From Bacillota bacterium (lineage in GTDB: Bacteria > Bacillota > Clostridia > Acetivibrionales > DSM-1351): 64,000 nucleotides of DNA. The stretch is from the NCBI GenBank assembly GCA_023409265.1, contig JAEYHZ010000008.1:124001-188000 (forward strand), written 5' to 3'. Position numbers and translations under genes: made by a program. Shown here one piece after another: positions 42,915 to 51,877 of the stretch. Position 1 is the stretch's first letter. Every line of letters starts with the position of its first letter. The notes beneath the pieces were generated by a model. It saw only the letters and a program-made list of their open reading frames with translations. It was not told the origin of the DNA and did no database searches.

Positions 42915-45900
42915 TACTTATCAAACTCCACTTTAAAGGTTTTAATTTCATAAGGTTTAATATAGAAATCAAAAGAACTATATGAATGATCTACTGCATA
43001 GAGGTCATTTTCAAGGAGATCACATTCTGTTACAGAACTGATCCTTCCATTCAACTTTATTGAAACAGGCCCTCTTCTGTTTTGATAATCATATACTCTA
43101 ATAATAATGGAGGAACCACTCTCAGCGCATTTCACTGTTTCAACCACCACATGCCCGGCATTTGTTGAAATCAAGGAGAAATTGAGCTTATCACTTCCTC
43201 CTGCAACAGTATAAGCAGGTTGATTAAGCTTTGCTGCTTCCCGTACCGTATTTCCTTCCCGCCAGTTTCCTGCATGAGGATACAGTGAGTAAGTGAAATA
43301 ATGCTCTTCCTGGTCGGTTTCAGGGTTTGGTTCAATACCTGATTTTATCAATGTCAGTGCTAGATTGCCCTCATGCACCGAGTGTCCGTACTTGCAGTCA
43401 TTGAGAAGACTTACTCCATAGCCTCCCTCGGAAATATCGGCCCACTTTTGTCCGCAGCTTTCAAAACGTGCCTGATCCCAGCTGGTGTTACGGTGAGTCT
43501 TGCGGGTTACATTACCAAACTGAACATCAAAGGTTGCTTCATCAGAATGAATTTCCAACGGGAATTGAACCTTAAGCAGGTGCTGATTTTCATGCCAGTC
43601 AACATAGGTTACAAAATCAATGCGTCTGGAATCGGCATAAAAATGTATTTTCTGTGAAATCGCCGAACTCGAGAAACGCCTTTTTATTTCAAGTGTAGCT
43701 CTCACAGGACCGCACTCAGTCCACTCCATTGAGACTAAATTGTTAACATCCCAATATTTTTCGGTATAGAAAATATCTATATCCCAGTTATCATAGTAAA
43801 TCGGCTTATCCTCGTACACTCTCAGCTGGTTTCCATACTTGCCGTCCTGAAGCACCTGTCTGCAATTTTCCTTATCAAATAAGGAAATAATATTACCCTC
43901 ATCAGTAAACCTGACTTCATAGAAAGGAGTTTCAATTCCGTTCTCAGTAATCCTGAATGGGGCTTCCAATTCAACTTTGACCGATTTATCAGAATTCTGA
44001 GGCATACCATCCTTATATACTGCAAAGCTTTTATATCCCTTGGATGGTAAACCTTTGACGTATGCAACAGCTCCGTCTGCCGTCTGCTGAACAGGGTAAA
44101 CTGTTCCGTTTTCGTCCATAAGGCCCTCCGCCTTTATATCTCCAAGCAGTACTACATCATCCCTGTCGAAGCCAAGAGTATTAAAGAGAACTACAGCATC
44201 TCCATTTCCGGCCAGAGCAGACAGTCTTCCTTTTATAAGATTACCGGCTGTTTCTGCCAGCTGAGCATACTCTTTTGCAGTCTGCTCATAAACCTCTTTT
44301 ATTGAGGAACCGGGCAGTATGTCATGGAACTGATTGAGCAGCACTGTTTTCCACATGCTGTCCAGCTCCTGTACAGGATAATTTATTCCAACAGCTTCAG
44401 CCAATACCGATAAAAGCTCAAGATCCATCAGCATGAGCTCGCTCTTCCTATTGGAGCGTTTATTTCGTGCCATTGAGGTGTATGTACCTCTATGGTACTC
44501 AAAATAGAATTCTCCCTCCCATTTTGGCAGCCGGCTGCTGTCCTTCACACGGGCCTCAAGCTCTTCAAAATACTTTCTTGAGAATTCCTGTCTTACTTTT
44601 GGTATGCCTTTGACACCCTTATCCATACGTGTAGAGGTTTCAAGCATCTGGCGGGTAGGCCCTCCGCCTCCGTCACCATAGCCAAAGGCTACAAGAATAT
44701 CATTATTTATCTCCTTGTTCTGATATCGTGTCCAGCCTCCCATTATTGCATCGGGGTGCAGCATTCCGTTATATGTGGTAAAAAAGCTGTTTGAAGGCTG
44801 TCCCACGCCCAAAGTACTGATAAAGTGGGTAAACACCTCTGATCCGTCAATTCCGCGCCACAGAAGAGTATCATAGGGCACCTTGTTGAATTGGTTCCAG
44901 GACAGCTTTGTAGTCATGAAATAATCTATTCCGCACTTTTTCATTATCTGGGGCAGAGCACCTGAATAACCGAAAACATCCGGCAGCCATAGAATTCTGT
45001 TATCAACTCCGAATTCCTCTTTGAAGAACTTTTTACCATGCATGAACTGACGGACCAGTGATTCACCCGAAGTCAGGTTACAGTCGGCTTCGAGCCACAT
45101 GCCTCCTTCAGGTTCCCAGCGTCCTTCCTCTATTCTCTGCTTCACCTTTTCGTAAAGTTCAGGATAGCGTTCCTTCAGAAACAGGTACAATTGAGGCTGG
45201 CTGGACATGAATTTGTAATCAGGGTATTCCTCCATCAGCTTTAAAACAGTTGCAAAGCTTCTGGCAACCTTCTCTCTTGTCTGCTCAACTGTCCACCACC
45301 AGGCGACGTCTATATGAGTATGACCGATACATGTAGCTATCACATCATTACATCCTGCCATCTTTTCATATAGTTCCAGTTTTATATAATCCCGGGCTTT
45401 ACTTACAGATTCAGAAAATTCATTTGAAGGAACCTTTCTGAAGTCCAGCAGGTTAATGGTATTATTAAGCACTGCCTCAATATCAAGCCTGGTTTTGTCG
45501 TCCTTATCCATCCTTTCAAAGGCCCAAACAGGTACCTGAAGGTCATAGTAAAGCCCCTGAACCTGCGGATCCATCTCTGCAGCCTCACCGATCAGTCTGA
45601 ATTCACTGTGCAGTGTTCCGGTGTAGGATTGCAAATCTATCTGATACGTCTTTCCTGCACGGGCACATTCTGTTACCAGGACTTCACGGTGATTCATATC
45701 CAGTCCCTGAATTATTTCCCCGTCAATAAAAAGCAGAAATTGAGGATTTTTTCCGTCATCCCATTCCTCAATCTGAGTGTGAAAAATCAACCAGAGCGGT
45801 TTTCCCTCAAAGTCCTGGGGTACAGTAAAGCTTGTTTTGAACCAGTAATGCCTGTCAGGTCCGTACCAGTGCATGGTTCTGCTGTCAAAAGGCCTCCACT

Positions 45901-46042
45901 CCCCGTTTGCCTCCTCGGCATCGGCCGGCCTCAGAAAGTTTCCCTCTTTTACCTGCCACTGGGCCAGTTCTACCTTTCGAACTTTTGAATATTTTTTAAG
46001 CTGGTCACAGATTACCTGGACTCGTTCTTTTGCAAAAATCAT
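42914..46042 (-). CDS. alpha-mannosidase, GH38
   Basis: A 1042-residue cytosolic GH38 enzyme, a retaining alpha-mannosidase. The zinc-binding GHTHIDVAW (residues 240-248), the nucleophile Asp355 in WLPDVFGYS, and FGYGDGGGGPTR are present. An N-terminal beta domain (about 1-225) and C-terminal beta-sandwich domains (from about 640) match the full-length family. It overlaps GH130 by four bases and GH3 by one base, so all three are translationally coupled. In this setting it would trim alpha-mannosyl residues from imported oligosaccharides. Confidence 0.95.
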   Translation of the reverse strand: MIFAKERVQVICDQLKKYSKVRKVELAQWQVKEGNFLRPADAEEANGEWRPFDSRTMHWYGPDRHYWFKTSFTVPQDFEGKPLWLIFHTQIEEWDDGKNPQFLLFIDGEIIQGLDMNHREVLVTECARAGKTYQIDLQSYTGTLHSEFRLIGEAAEMDPQVQGLYYDLQVPVWAFERMDKDDKTRLDIEAVLNNTINLLDFRKVPSNEFSESVSKARDYIKLELYEKMAGCNDVIATCIGHTHIDVAWWWTVEQTREKVARSFATVLKLMEEYPDYKFMSSQPQLYLFLKERYPELYEKVKQRIEEGRWEPEGGMWLEADCNLTSGESLVRQFMHGKKFFKEEFGVDNRILWLPDVFGYSGALPQIMKKCGIDYFMTTKLSWNQFNKVPYDTLLWRGIDGSEVFTHFISTLGVGQPSNSFFTTYNGMLHPDAIMGGWTRYQNKEINNDILVAFGYGDGGGGPTRQMLETSTRMDKGVKGIPKVRQEFSRKYFEELEARVKDSSRLPKWEGEFYFEYHRGTYTSMARNKRSNRKSELMLMDLELLSVLAEAVGINYPVQELDSMWKTVLLNQFHDILPGSSIKEVYEQTAKEYAQLAETAGNLIKGRLSALAGNGDAVVLFNTLGFDRDDVVLLGDIKAEGLMDENGTVYPVQQTADGAVAYVKGLPSKGYKSFAVYKDGMPQNSDKSVKVELEAPFRITENGIETPFYEVRFTDEGNIISLFDKENCRQVLQDGKYGNQLRVYEDKPIYYDNWDIDIFYTEKYWDVNNLVSMEWTECGPVRATLEIKRRFSSSAISQKIHFYADSRRIDFVTYVDWHENQHLLKVQFPLEIHSDEATFDVQFGNVTRKTHRNTSWDQARFESCGQKWADISEGGYGVSLLNDCKYGHSVHEGNLALTLIKSGIEPNPETDQEEHYFTYSLYPHAGNWREGNTVREAAKLNQPAYTVAGGSDKLNFSLISTNAGHVVVETVKCAESGSSIIIRVYDYQNRRGPVSIKLNGRISSVTECDLLENDLYAVDHSYSSFDFYIKPYEIKTFKVEFDK

Positions 46043-47037
46043 AGCTGCACCTCCAAAGGATATGCTTCCATGTAGTCAAGCAGTTCGTCTACGGTTGTAA
46101 ACGCCAGCCCTGTAACAGTGTCAGCGCAGCCGTAATAGATGGCAATTCTGCCGGTTGAGGCATCGGTCAGTGTTGCACAGGGGAAGGTTACATTGGGCAC
46201 ATCCCCGACACATTCGTATAAGGTCTGAGGTCCAAGGATGTAGTTCCTGGAGCGTGCAATAACCTTCCAGGGCTCATCAATATCAAGCAGTGCGCAGCCT
46301 ATTCGATATACAAAACCATTACACGTGTTTATTACCCCATGATAAATCAAAAGCCAGCCTTTGTCTGTTTCAATCGGTATTGGTCCTGGTCCTATCTTCT
46401 TTGACTGCCATGCCGAAGCATCGTCATTTATGGTTCCCATAACATACCTGTGTTTTCCCCAGAAGGTCAGGTCCGGACTTACACTGTAAAAAATATCTCC
46501 GAAGGGAGTGTGTCCAGTATCACTTGGACGGCTTAGCATGGCGTAATTTCCGCCGATTTTTCTAGGAAATAGTACTCCATTTCTATTATATGGCAGAAAT
46601 GCATTTTCCAGCTGATAGAAGGTTTTGAAGTCAAAGGTGTAGCCTATTCCTATAGTCGGACCGTGGTAACCGTTGCACCAGGTAATATAGTAGCGGTCCT
46701 CAATAAAGCAGACCCTTGGATCATAGCGGTATTCCCTCTTGATCACCTCAGGATCACCCTGGAAGTTTATGGGCTCATGATTTATTTTCCAGTTCACCCC
46801 ATCCTCACTGAAGCCTGCAAAGATATCCATGCTCACTGATTTGGAGTCACATCTGAACACTCCTGCAAAGCCTTTTTCAAAAGGAACCACTGCGGAGTTG
46901 AATATGCTGTTTGAACTTGGGATTGCGTCTCTCTCAATAATGGGATTTTGAGAGTATCTCCATACCGGCTGGTTGCAGCCTTCAGGCTTTTCCTGCCACG
47001 GAATGCCGGGAAGATCTTTTCCTATTATTTTACTCAT
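46039..47037 (-). CDS. GH130 mannoside phosphorylase/hydrolase
   Basis: A 332-residue five-bladed beta-propeller enzyme. The GH130 catalytic acid region is YRYDPRVCF (Asp106), and GYHGPTIGIGYT and LIYHGVINTCNGFVYRIGCALLD are conserved. GH130 enzymes act on beta-mannosides, most by phosphorolysis to mannose 1-phosphate (beta-1,4-mannosyl-glucose, beta-1,4-mannosyl-GlcNAc or beta-1,2-oligomannosides); some are hydrolases. The subgroup cannot be decided by eye. Together with GH38 it suggests use of N-glycan-like or yeast/plant mannan fragments that carry both alpha and beta mannose. Confidence 0.92.
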   Translation of the reverse strand: MSKIIGKDLPGIPWQEKPEGCNQPVWRYSQNPIIERDAIPSSNSIFNSAVVPFEKGFAGVFRCDSKSVSMDIFAGFSEDGVNWKINHEPINFQGDPEVIKREYRYDPRVCFIEDRYYITWCNGYHGPTIGIGYTFDFKTFYQLENAFLPYNRNGVLFPRKIGGNYAMLSRPSDTGHTPFGDIFYSVSPDLTFWGKHRYVMGTINDDASAWQSKKIGPGPIPIETDKGWLLIYHGVINTCNGFVYRIGCALLDIDEPWKVIARSRNYILGPQTLYECVGDVPNVTFPCATLTDASTGRIAIYYGCADTVTGLAFTTVDELLDYMEAYPLEVQL

Positions 47038-47075
47038 ATGCTACCTCTCTCTATATATTAGGAACAGTTAAATAT

Positions 47076-47122
47076 GGCAAAAATCCGAACAATAGGTTTG
47101 CACATACGTTCGGATTTTTGCC
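47076..47122 (-). terminator. strong hairpin between the binding protein and GH130 genes
   Basis: GGCAAAAATCCGAAC (47076-47090) pairs perfectly over 15 bp with GTTCGGATTTTTGCC (47108-47122), with runs of A/T inside the arms. It lies 33 bases beyond the binding-protein stop and 39 before the GH130 start. It probably causes partial termination or protects the upstream mRNA, giving more binding protein than enzymes. Confidence 0.8.
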
Positions 47123-47154
47123 TTCCATACACTTAGCTTAGTTCACTTTAAATA

Positions 47155-48660
47155 TTATTTAAAATATTCTGTGATCTGTTTCTGTGCTTCAGCCATTATT
47201 GTATCCATACCTGCTGCCTTAAGTTCTTTTACGATTTTAGGAACCATAACTACAGGATCTGATGCACCAGTCTGTAACTCAAACTTATATTTATCCCAAA
47301 CTGCCTTGCAGTTTGCAACTTCTGTTGAAAGCTTGCTGATATCAAGAGCATATCCGAGAGTAACTGATGCTGTAGCTTCTTCATTTAGCTTTTTAACTGC
47401 ATCCCACTGATTTGCAGGGTTTGGATCAACTGCTGCCATGTTGAAGAAAGTACCTTGTGAGTAAGCCGGCAGAGTCCAGGTATCACTTGTTCTCTTTATT
47501 ACATTGTCAGAAACCTTCTGCCAGTCTGTTCCTTCAATACCGTATGCAAGCATATTTCTCAATTGTGAATCTGTGTTAACAGCCTGTAAGAATTTCAAAG
47601 CTTCAACCTTATACTTTGAATTAGCTGATATTGCATTCAGTGAACCCTGAATACTGCTGGTTGTGAATATAGGTCCGAACTGTTGTGCCATAACATATTT
47701 TTCAACGCCCTTATCAACCTGCCAGCTTGCTTCTGCACCCGGGAAGGCCTGTGCGCTGAAGAATGGAAGTTTTTTCTGAGCTTCACCTGCTGTAGGTGCA
47801 TCAGGATTGATGATGCCATCCTTATACCATTGATGCAGCTGCTTCAGGTCTTCCATAACCTCAGGCTGTTCAAGCACTGAAACCACTTTTCTTGAAGCAT
47901 CATCTATCTTGACACCGAGAGGTCTCAAGCCTAGAGTAAGATCATCGTACTTGTTGAACATTCCGTTAAAACCGTCATCCTTTAATAATTGCAGTGGATA
48001 GTAAGACTTTCCTTCCCCTGCTTTAATTGCGCGGAATGGCTTATCAAGATCTTTTAGTGTTTTTAAATTTGCATAATCAATGTTATATTTCTTTACTATT
48101 GAGTCATCCCATACAAAGTACTGAGTAACAGATGAATCCTTATAGGTAGGTACTGAATATATTTTTCCGTTCAGCTTTGTACCGTTCCATACTTTCTCAG
48201 GTATAAACTTGAAAAGGTCTGGAGTTTCCTTCTGTACTGTGTCTGTGATATCTGCCAGGGCACCGAGGTTTATGAAACGGTTGTAGTTGTTGTTGTTTAC
48301 GAACATTATGTCAAAAGCCTCTCCGGTATTGACTATAGTGTTCATCTTAGTATCATAGTCGCCCCATCCGGCAACCTTGATATCAATTTTAACACCGTAT
48401 TTTCCTGCAATGTACTCATTTATTTTTGCCACACCATCGGCAAGGTTTTGTGGCTGTGTACCTATCTGCCACCATACAAGTGTAGGAGCATTTTCAGCTG
48501 AAACCTGTGAGTTTCCTGCATCAGTACTTGCAGCAGTTGATGACGTACCTGCACTTGAGGTGGATTCTGAAGTTGTTCCAGAAGAACCGCAGCCTGCAAA
48601 CGCAAATATCATAATGCTAACAGCACAAATAATAGATAGAACTTTCAACATCTTTTTCAT
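47155..48660 (-). CDS. mannoside ABC transporter binding lipoprotein
   Basis: A 501-residue lipoprotein with lipobox AFAGC (Cys about residue 24) and a serine/threonine-rich linker (about 27-55) that tethers it to the membrane. The body is a family 1 solute-binding protein with a C-terminal DUF3502-like region (IVKELKAAGMDTIMAEAQKQ). Paralogous to the orphan protein at 26238-27734. The frame opens at 48675, but GGAGG lies within it; the ATG at 48660 gives a normal lipoprotein signal. It follows two permease genes, so it should bring oligosaccharides to them. Confidence 0.93.
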   Translation of the reverse strand: MKKMLKVLSIICAVSIMIFAFAGCGSSGTTSESTSSAGTSSTAASTDAGNSQVSAENAPTLVWWQIGTQPQNLADGVAKINEYIAGKYGVKIDIKVAGWGDYDTKMNTIVNTGEAFDIMFVNNNNYNRFINLGALADITDTVQKETPDLFKFIPEKVWNGTKLNGKIYSVPTYKDSSVTQYFVWDDSIVKKYNIDYANLKTLKDLDKPFRAIKAGEGKSYYPLQLLKDDGFNGMFNKYDDLTLGLRPLGVKIDDASRKVVSVLEQPEVMEDLKQLHQWYKDGIINPDAPTAGEAQKKLPFFSAQAFPGAEASWQVDKGVEKYVMAQQFGPIFTTSSIQGSLNAISANSKYKVEALKFLQAVNTDSQLRNMLAYGIEGTDWQKVSDNVIKRTSDTWTLPAYSQGTFFNMAAVDPNPANQWDAVKKLNEEATASVTLGYALDISKLSTEVANCKAVWDKYKFELQTGASDPVVMVPKIVKELKAAGMDTIMAEAQKQITEYFK

Positions 48661-48775
48661 TGCAATTTCCTCCATCTTTTTTTAAAATATTGGTTTTATA
48701 ATTAAACTTAAGTGTTCTTAAGTTCAATATCTGTGTAAATGAGCTTGTTTCCTGACTAGACCTTCTTAAATACCG

Positions 48776-49705
48776 TTATTCCTTGACTGCACCTATGGTC
48801 AGACCTGATGTGAAGTACCTTTGAAAGAAAGGGTATGCACATGCGATAGGAATAACAATGAGCACCGCTATTGCCATACGGGCTGATTCCTTTGGCATTT
48901 TTGCAGACATTTCAGCTGCACTTATTCCAATTGTAGCGGCATTTTTAGACAGGTAGTCTGCCTGGTTCATGATTTTATTCAACAATGCCTGAAGAGAATA
49001 CATATCCTGGTTGTCTATATAAAGCATGGATTGAAACCAGTCATTCCAGTATCCGAAGCACAGGAACAGGCCTATGGTAGCCAGTACCGGAAGTGAAATC
49101 GGGAGTACAATACTGAAAAATATCCTGAGCTGAGCTGCCCCGTCTATTTTCGCCGATTCTACCAATGCATCGGGAATAGTTGTACGGAAAAAGGTCTTGC
49201 AAATCAAAACATTGAAGGAACTCACTGCCAGCGGTAGAATAAGAGCCCAAACAGAGTCCTTCATATGGAGCTGACTGACATTTATATAGTAGGAGGATAC
49301 CATTCCCCCGTTGAATATCATTGGTATAAATACCATCCAGGTCATAAATTTTTTCAGACGATACTGAGGTCTGGATAAAACATATCCCATGCTTGTAGTA
49401 AGCAGAACTCCTATTATGGTGCCTACTACCGTAACAAATACTGATATTCCAAGTGCCTTAAGTATCATGTTTGCCTGCTGGTAAAGAAATATATAGCCAT
49501 CCATGGATATAACCTTTGGAATCAACTGATAACCCAATTCCTGGATGGAAGCTTCCTTAGTCAGGGATATGGCAACTACGAATAAAACCGGAATAATTGA
49601 TATCAGAGCCAAGCAGAGAAACAATAAATTAAAAATTATATTTGTAAAGGGCTTGACCTGATTAAATCTTTCAACGTTTTCCTTATAATGAAGTTTTTGT
49701 GACAT
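48776..49705 (-). CDS. sugar ABC transporter permease (LplC/YtcP type)
   Basis: A 309-residue permease with six helices. The inner-membrane EAA loop is ESAKIDGAAQLRIFFSIVLPIS, which contacts the ATPase. The N-terminal region (FLCLALISIIPVLFVVAISLT) and the end (FFQRYFTSGLTIGAVKE) match the CUT1 LplC family. It is 13 bases after the LplB-type permease gene. No ATPase gene is nearby, so a shared MsmX-like ATPase encoded elsewhere is expected. Confidence 0.94.
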   Translation of the reverse strand: MSQKLHYKENVERFNQVKPFTNIIFNLLFLCLALISIIPVLFVVAISLTKEASIQELGYQLIPKVISMDGYIFLYQQANMILKALGISVFVTVVGTIIGVLLTTSMGYVLSRPQYRLKKFMTWMVFIPMIFNGGMVSSYYINVSQLHMKDSVWALILPLAVSSFNVLICKTFFRTTIPDALVESAKIDGAAQLRIFFSIVLPISLPVLATIGLFLCFGYWNDWFQSMLYIDNQDMYSLQALLNKIMNQADYLSKNAATIGISAAEMSAKMPKESARMAIAVLIVIPIACAYPFFQRYFTSGLTIGAVKE

Positions 49706-49718
49706 TAAGATCTCCCCC

Positions 49719-50675
49719 TTAAATCATGGCGCTTTCCGAATCAATTTTTCTAACAAGTGCATTAGCCAGCAGGATTGTTACACAGCCTACCACCGATTGA
49801 ATCAATGCAGTTGCCGAAGCCATCCCTGTTGTACCTGATTTCATCATTGAGTATACATAAACATCAATTGTGTAGGTTACATCAAACAGGGAGTTTGAAG
49901 CCTTAGGTACCTGGTAGAACAAGCCGAAGTCCGAATAGAAAATCCTGCCCACACTGAGAATAAACATTATTATGATTACAGTTTTCATAAGCGGCAGGGT
50001 TATGAATCTTACCTGCTGCCATTTGGTTGCTCCGTCTATTACAGCAGCTTCATAATAGGTTCCGTCAATTCCTGTAATTGAGGCCAGATAAACTACCATT
50101 CCGTATCCAACGCTCTTCCAGAGATTCATAAAAACTATCAGGTAGGGCCAGTATTTTGGACTCATATACCACTGTACCGGCTGTCCTCCCACACTCTCTA
50201 TGATTTTGTTTGCAAGTCCCTTGTCATAGCTGAGAAAGCCGAATACTACGGCCGATACTACAACCCAGGACAAAAAGTATGGCATAAACATTGCTGTCTG
50301 ATAAATTTTTGCAGCCGTTCTGCTATGCAATTGATTGATTATCAAGGCAAGAACAACAGGTACTACAATTCCTAAAATTATAAACACAGCATTGTATGCA
50401 AGCGTATTTCTTATGATTGTCCAAATATCTCCGAATTTAAAAAGTGACTCAAAATTCTTTAATCCATTCCCCCCTGCCCAGGAGCTGTTGAAAACACTTG
50501 TTATAAAGTTTCCTGAAATTCTGAAATCCTTAAAAGCAATAATTATACCGAACATTGGCAGGAAACAGAAAAGTATATACCATATGGTTGCGGGCGCAGC
50601 CAGAAGCGTGAGTTCGGTGTCATCCTTGGTCCAACGCGGACGGTATTTTTTTGCAGGATGTGATCTGTTACTCAT
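49719..50675 (-). CDS. sugar ABC transporter permease (LplB type)
   Basis: A 318-residue permease with six helices and the EAA loop EAAVIDGATKWQQVRFITLPLM. The start LLAAPATIWYILFCFLPMFGIIIAFKDF is typical of LplB/YtcP partners. An AGGA site precedes the ATG. It is the first gene of the transporter-hydrolase operon, and two copies of a direct repeat shared with the regulator genes lie 125-170 bases upstream. Confidence 0.94.
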   Translation of the reverse strand: MSNRSHPAKKYRPRWTKDDTELTLLAAPATIWYILFCFLPMFGIIIAFKDFRISGNFITSVFNSSWAGGNGLKNFESLFKFGDIWTIIRNTLAYNAVFIILGIVVPVVLALIINQLHSRTAAKIYQTAMFMPYFLSWVVVSAVVFGFLSYDKGLANKIIESVGGQPVQWYMSPKYWPYLIVFMNLWKSVGYGMVVYLASITGIDGTYYEAAVIDGATKWQQVRFITLPLMKTVIIIMFILSVGRIFYSDFGLFYQVPKASNSLFDVTYTIDVYVYSMMKSGTTGMASATALIQSVVGCVTILLANALVRKIDSESAMI

Positions 50676-50799
50676 TACGAAATCCTTTCCTTTGCAGCAT
50701 ATTTTTATTTTGAATGATTAGATTCCTTAAGGTTTTTGCTTACTTTGATTATATAGCCGATCACAATTTTGCTTCCAGTCAACAAACCATATAAAATAA

Positions 50800-50844
50800 T
50801 ATAAAAACGTTAGGTGACATAAAAAATTATATAAAAATCGTTAA
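50800..50844. promoter_or_regulatory. paired direct repeats, probable regulator sites of the mannoside operon
   Basis: TATAAAAACGTTAG (50800-50813) and TATAAAAATCGTTAA (50830-50844) are spaced 30 bases apart, close to three helical turns. The first is identical over 14 bases to 53693-53706 upstream of the histidine kinase gene. Binding by the adjacent AraC-type response regulator is inferred. Confidence 0.6.
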
Positions 50845-50946
50845 TGTTAAAGCATATCCTTTTATACAAATTGCTCATTATATAACTATAAAATTTCAAT
50901 AAAATAACCATAGAGCCTGGAAAAAGGCTGTCTGTTAAAACGAAAA

Positions 50947-50987
50947 GAGGGTATCGCAAACTACTTTAAGTAGCAAGCGATACCCTC
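50947..50987. terminator. hairpin downstream of the response regulator
   Basis: GAGGGTATCGC (50947-50957) pairs with GCGATACCCTC (50977-50987), with CTACTT/AAGTAG inside. No T run follows on the minus strand, but it lies at the end of the regulator transcript and ahead of the transporter operon. Confidence 0.5.
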
Positions 50988-51008
50988 CCTGGGAGTACCT
51001 GGTTTAAG

Positions 51009-51104
51009 TTAGCCTATTGCATAGAAATAGTCATCTAATGTATCAATAACTTTATCCATTAAGATTTCTTCAGGAACGTTTTTTAATTGCAATTCAGGCC
51101 TTAC
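51009..51104 (-). pseudogene. short gene remnant after the response regulator
   Basis: A minus-strand frame overlapping the regulator stop reads RPELQLKNVPEEILMDKVID then TLDDYFYAIG and a stop (51009-51011). It looks protein-like (amphipathic and acidic) but has no start. It may be the end of a decayed gene; I cannot name the family. Confidence 0.35.
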
Positions 51105-51877
51105 TGTGCAATATTCTCATCCATTCTTCTAAGGCTGGTAGGCGAAAAACCAAAATAATCCTTGAAATGGATGTAAAAATAGTTCAGATTCAAGTAACCC
51201 ACACTATAGGCAACTGAAGATATTTTTTCAGATGTGGTTTCAATTTTCTCTTTTGCAACCGTAAGCCTGTAACTCATCAGGTATTCCGAGAATTTCATAC
51301 CAGTCTCTTTAATAAAAATCTGGCCAAGATAGGTACTGTTCATTTTAAACTTATCTGCAACTACTTTTAGATTTATATTTTTATTGTATTCTCCCTTTAC
51401 AATTAGCAAAACCTTATTTGTCAGATTCGAAAGTGATGAGTATTCAACTTTCAGTATTGGATCCGTATTTTTATTTTTTGTGGCGTTTCCTTCAATAGAC
51501 CCTTTTAAATCCTCAACAATTATACGTTCAACTATCTGCTTAAGCTTTAGCTGATCAATAGGTTTCAAAAGATAATCCTTTACCCCTCTCAAAAAAGATT
51601 TCCGGACAAATTCAAATTCATCAAAGCCACTCATCATGACGTATCTTGTCGGGAGTTCAAGGTCATTCAATTTTTCGATTATATCATATCCCCGAGCATC
51701 ATCAATGCATACATCGAACAAGGCTATATCCGGCTTTAGCTCTACTGCCTTTTCTACCGCTTCATGATAGTTCAAGGCAGACTCTATCCTGGAAAAACCA
51801 TAGCTGTTCCAATCAATAAGCCGTTTTACCCCGTCAATAATCAAGGGTTCATCATCTACAATCAGCAACCGATACAT
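51101..51877 (-). CDS. AraC-type response regulator (YesN-like)
   Basis: A 258-residue regulator. Receiver domain at 1-120: acidic pocket LLIVDDEP, phospho-acceptor Asp in DIALFDVCIDD (about residue 55) and LLKPID lysine. The C-terminal AraC DNA-binding domain (about 155-255) has two helix-turn-helix units, with NLKVVADKFKMNSTYLGQIF and SSVAYSVGYLNLNYFYIHFK. It overlaps the kinase gene by 26 bases, so they form one two-component system. The natural target is the adjacent mannoside transporter operon. Confidence 0.94.
   Translation of the reverse strand: MYRLLIVDDEPLIIDGVKRLIDWNSYGFSRIESALNYHEAVEKAVELKPDIALFDVCIDDARGYDIIEKLNDLELPTRYVMMSGFDEFEFVRKSFLRGVKDYLLKPIDQLKLKQIVERIIVEDLKGSIEGNATKNKNTDPILKVEYSSLSNLTNKVLLIVKGEYNKNINLKVVADKFKMNSTYLGQIFIKETGMKFSEYLMSYRLTVAKEKIETTSEKISSVAYSVGYLNLNYFYIHFKDYFGFSPTSLRRMDENIAQ

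Noticed and set aside
50676..50800. Catabolite (cre-type) operator ahead of the mannoside operon
   Set aside because: No sequence close to the cre consensus was found in the upstream region.
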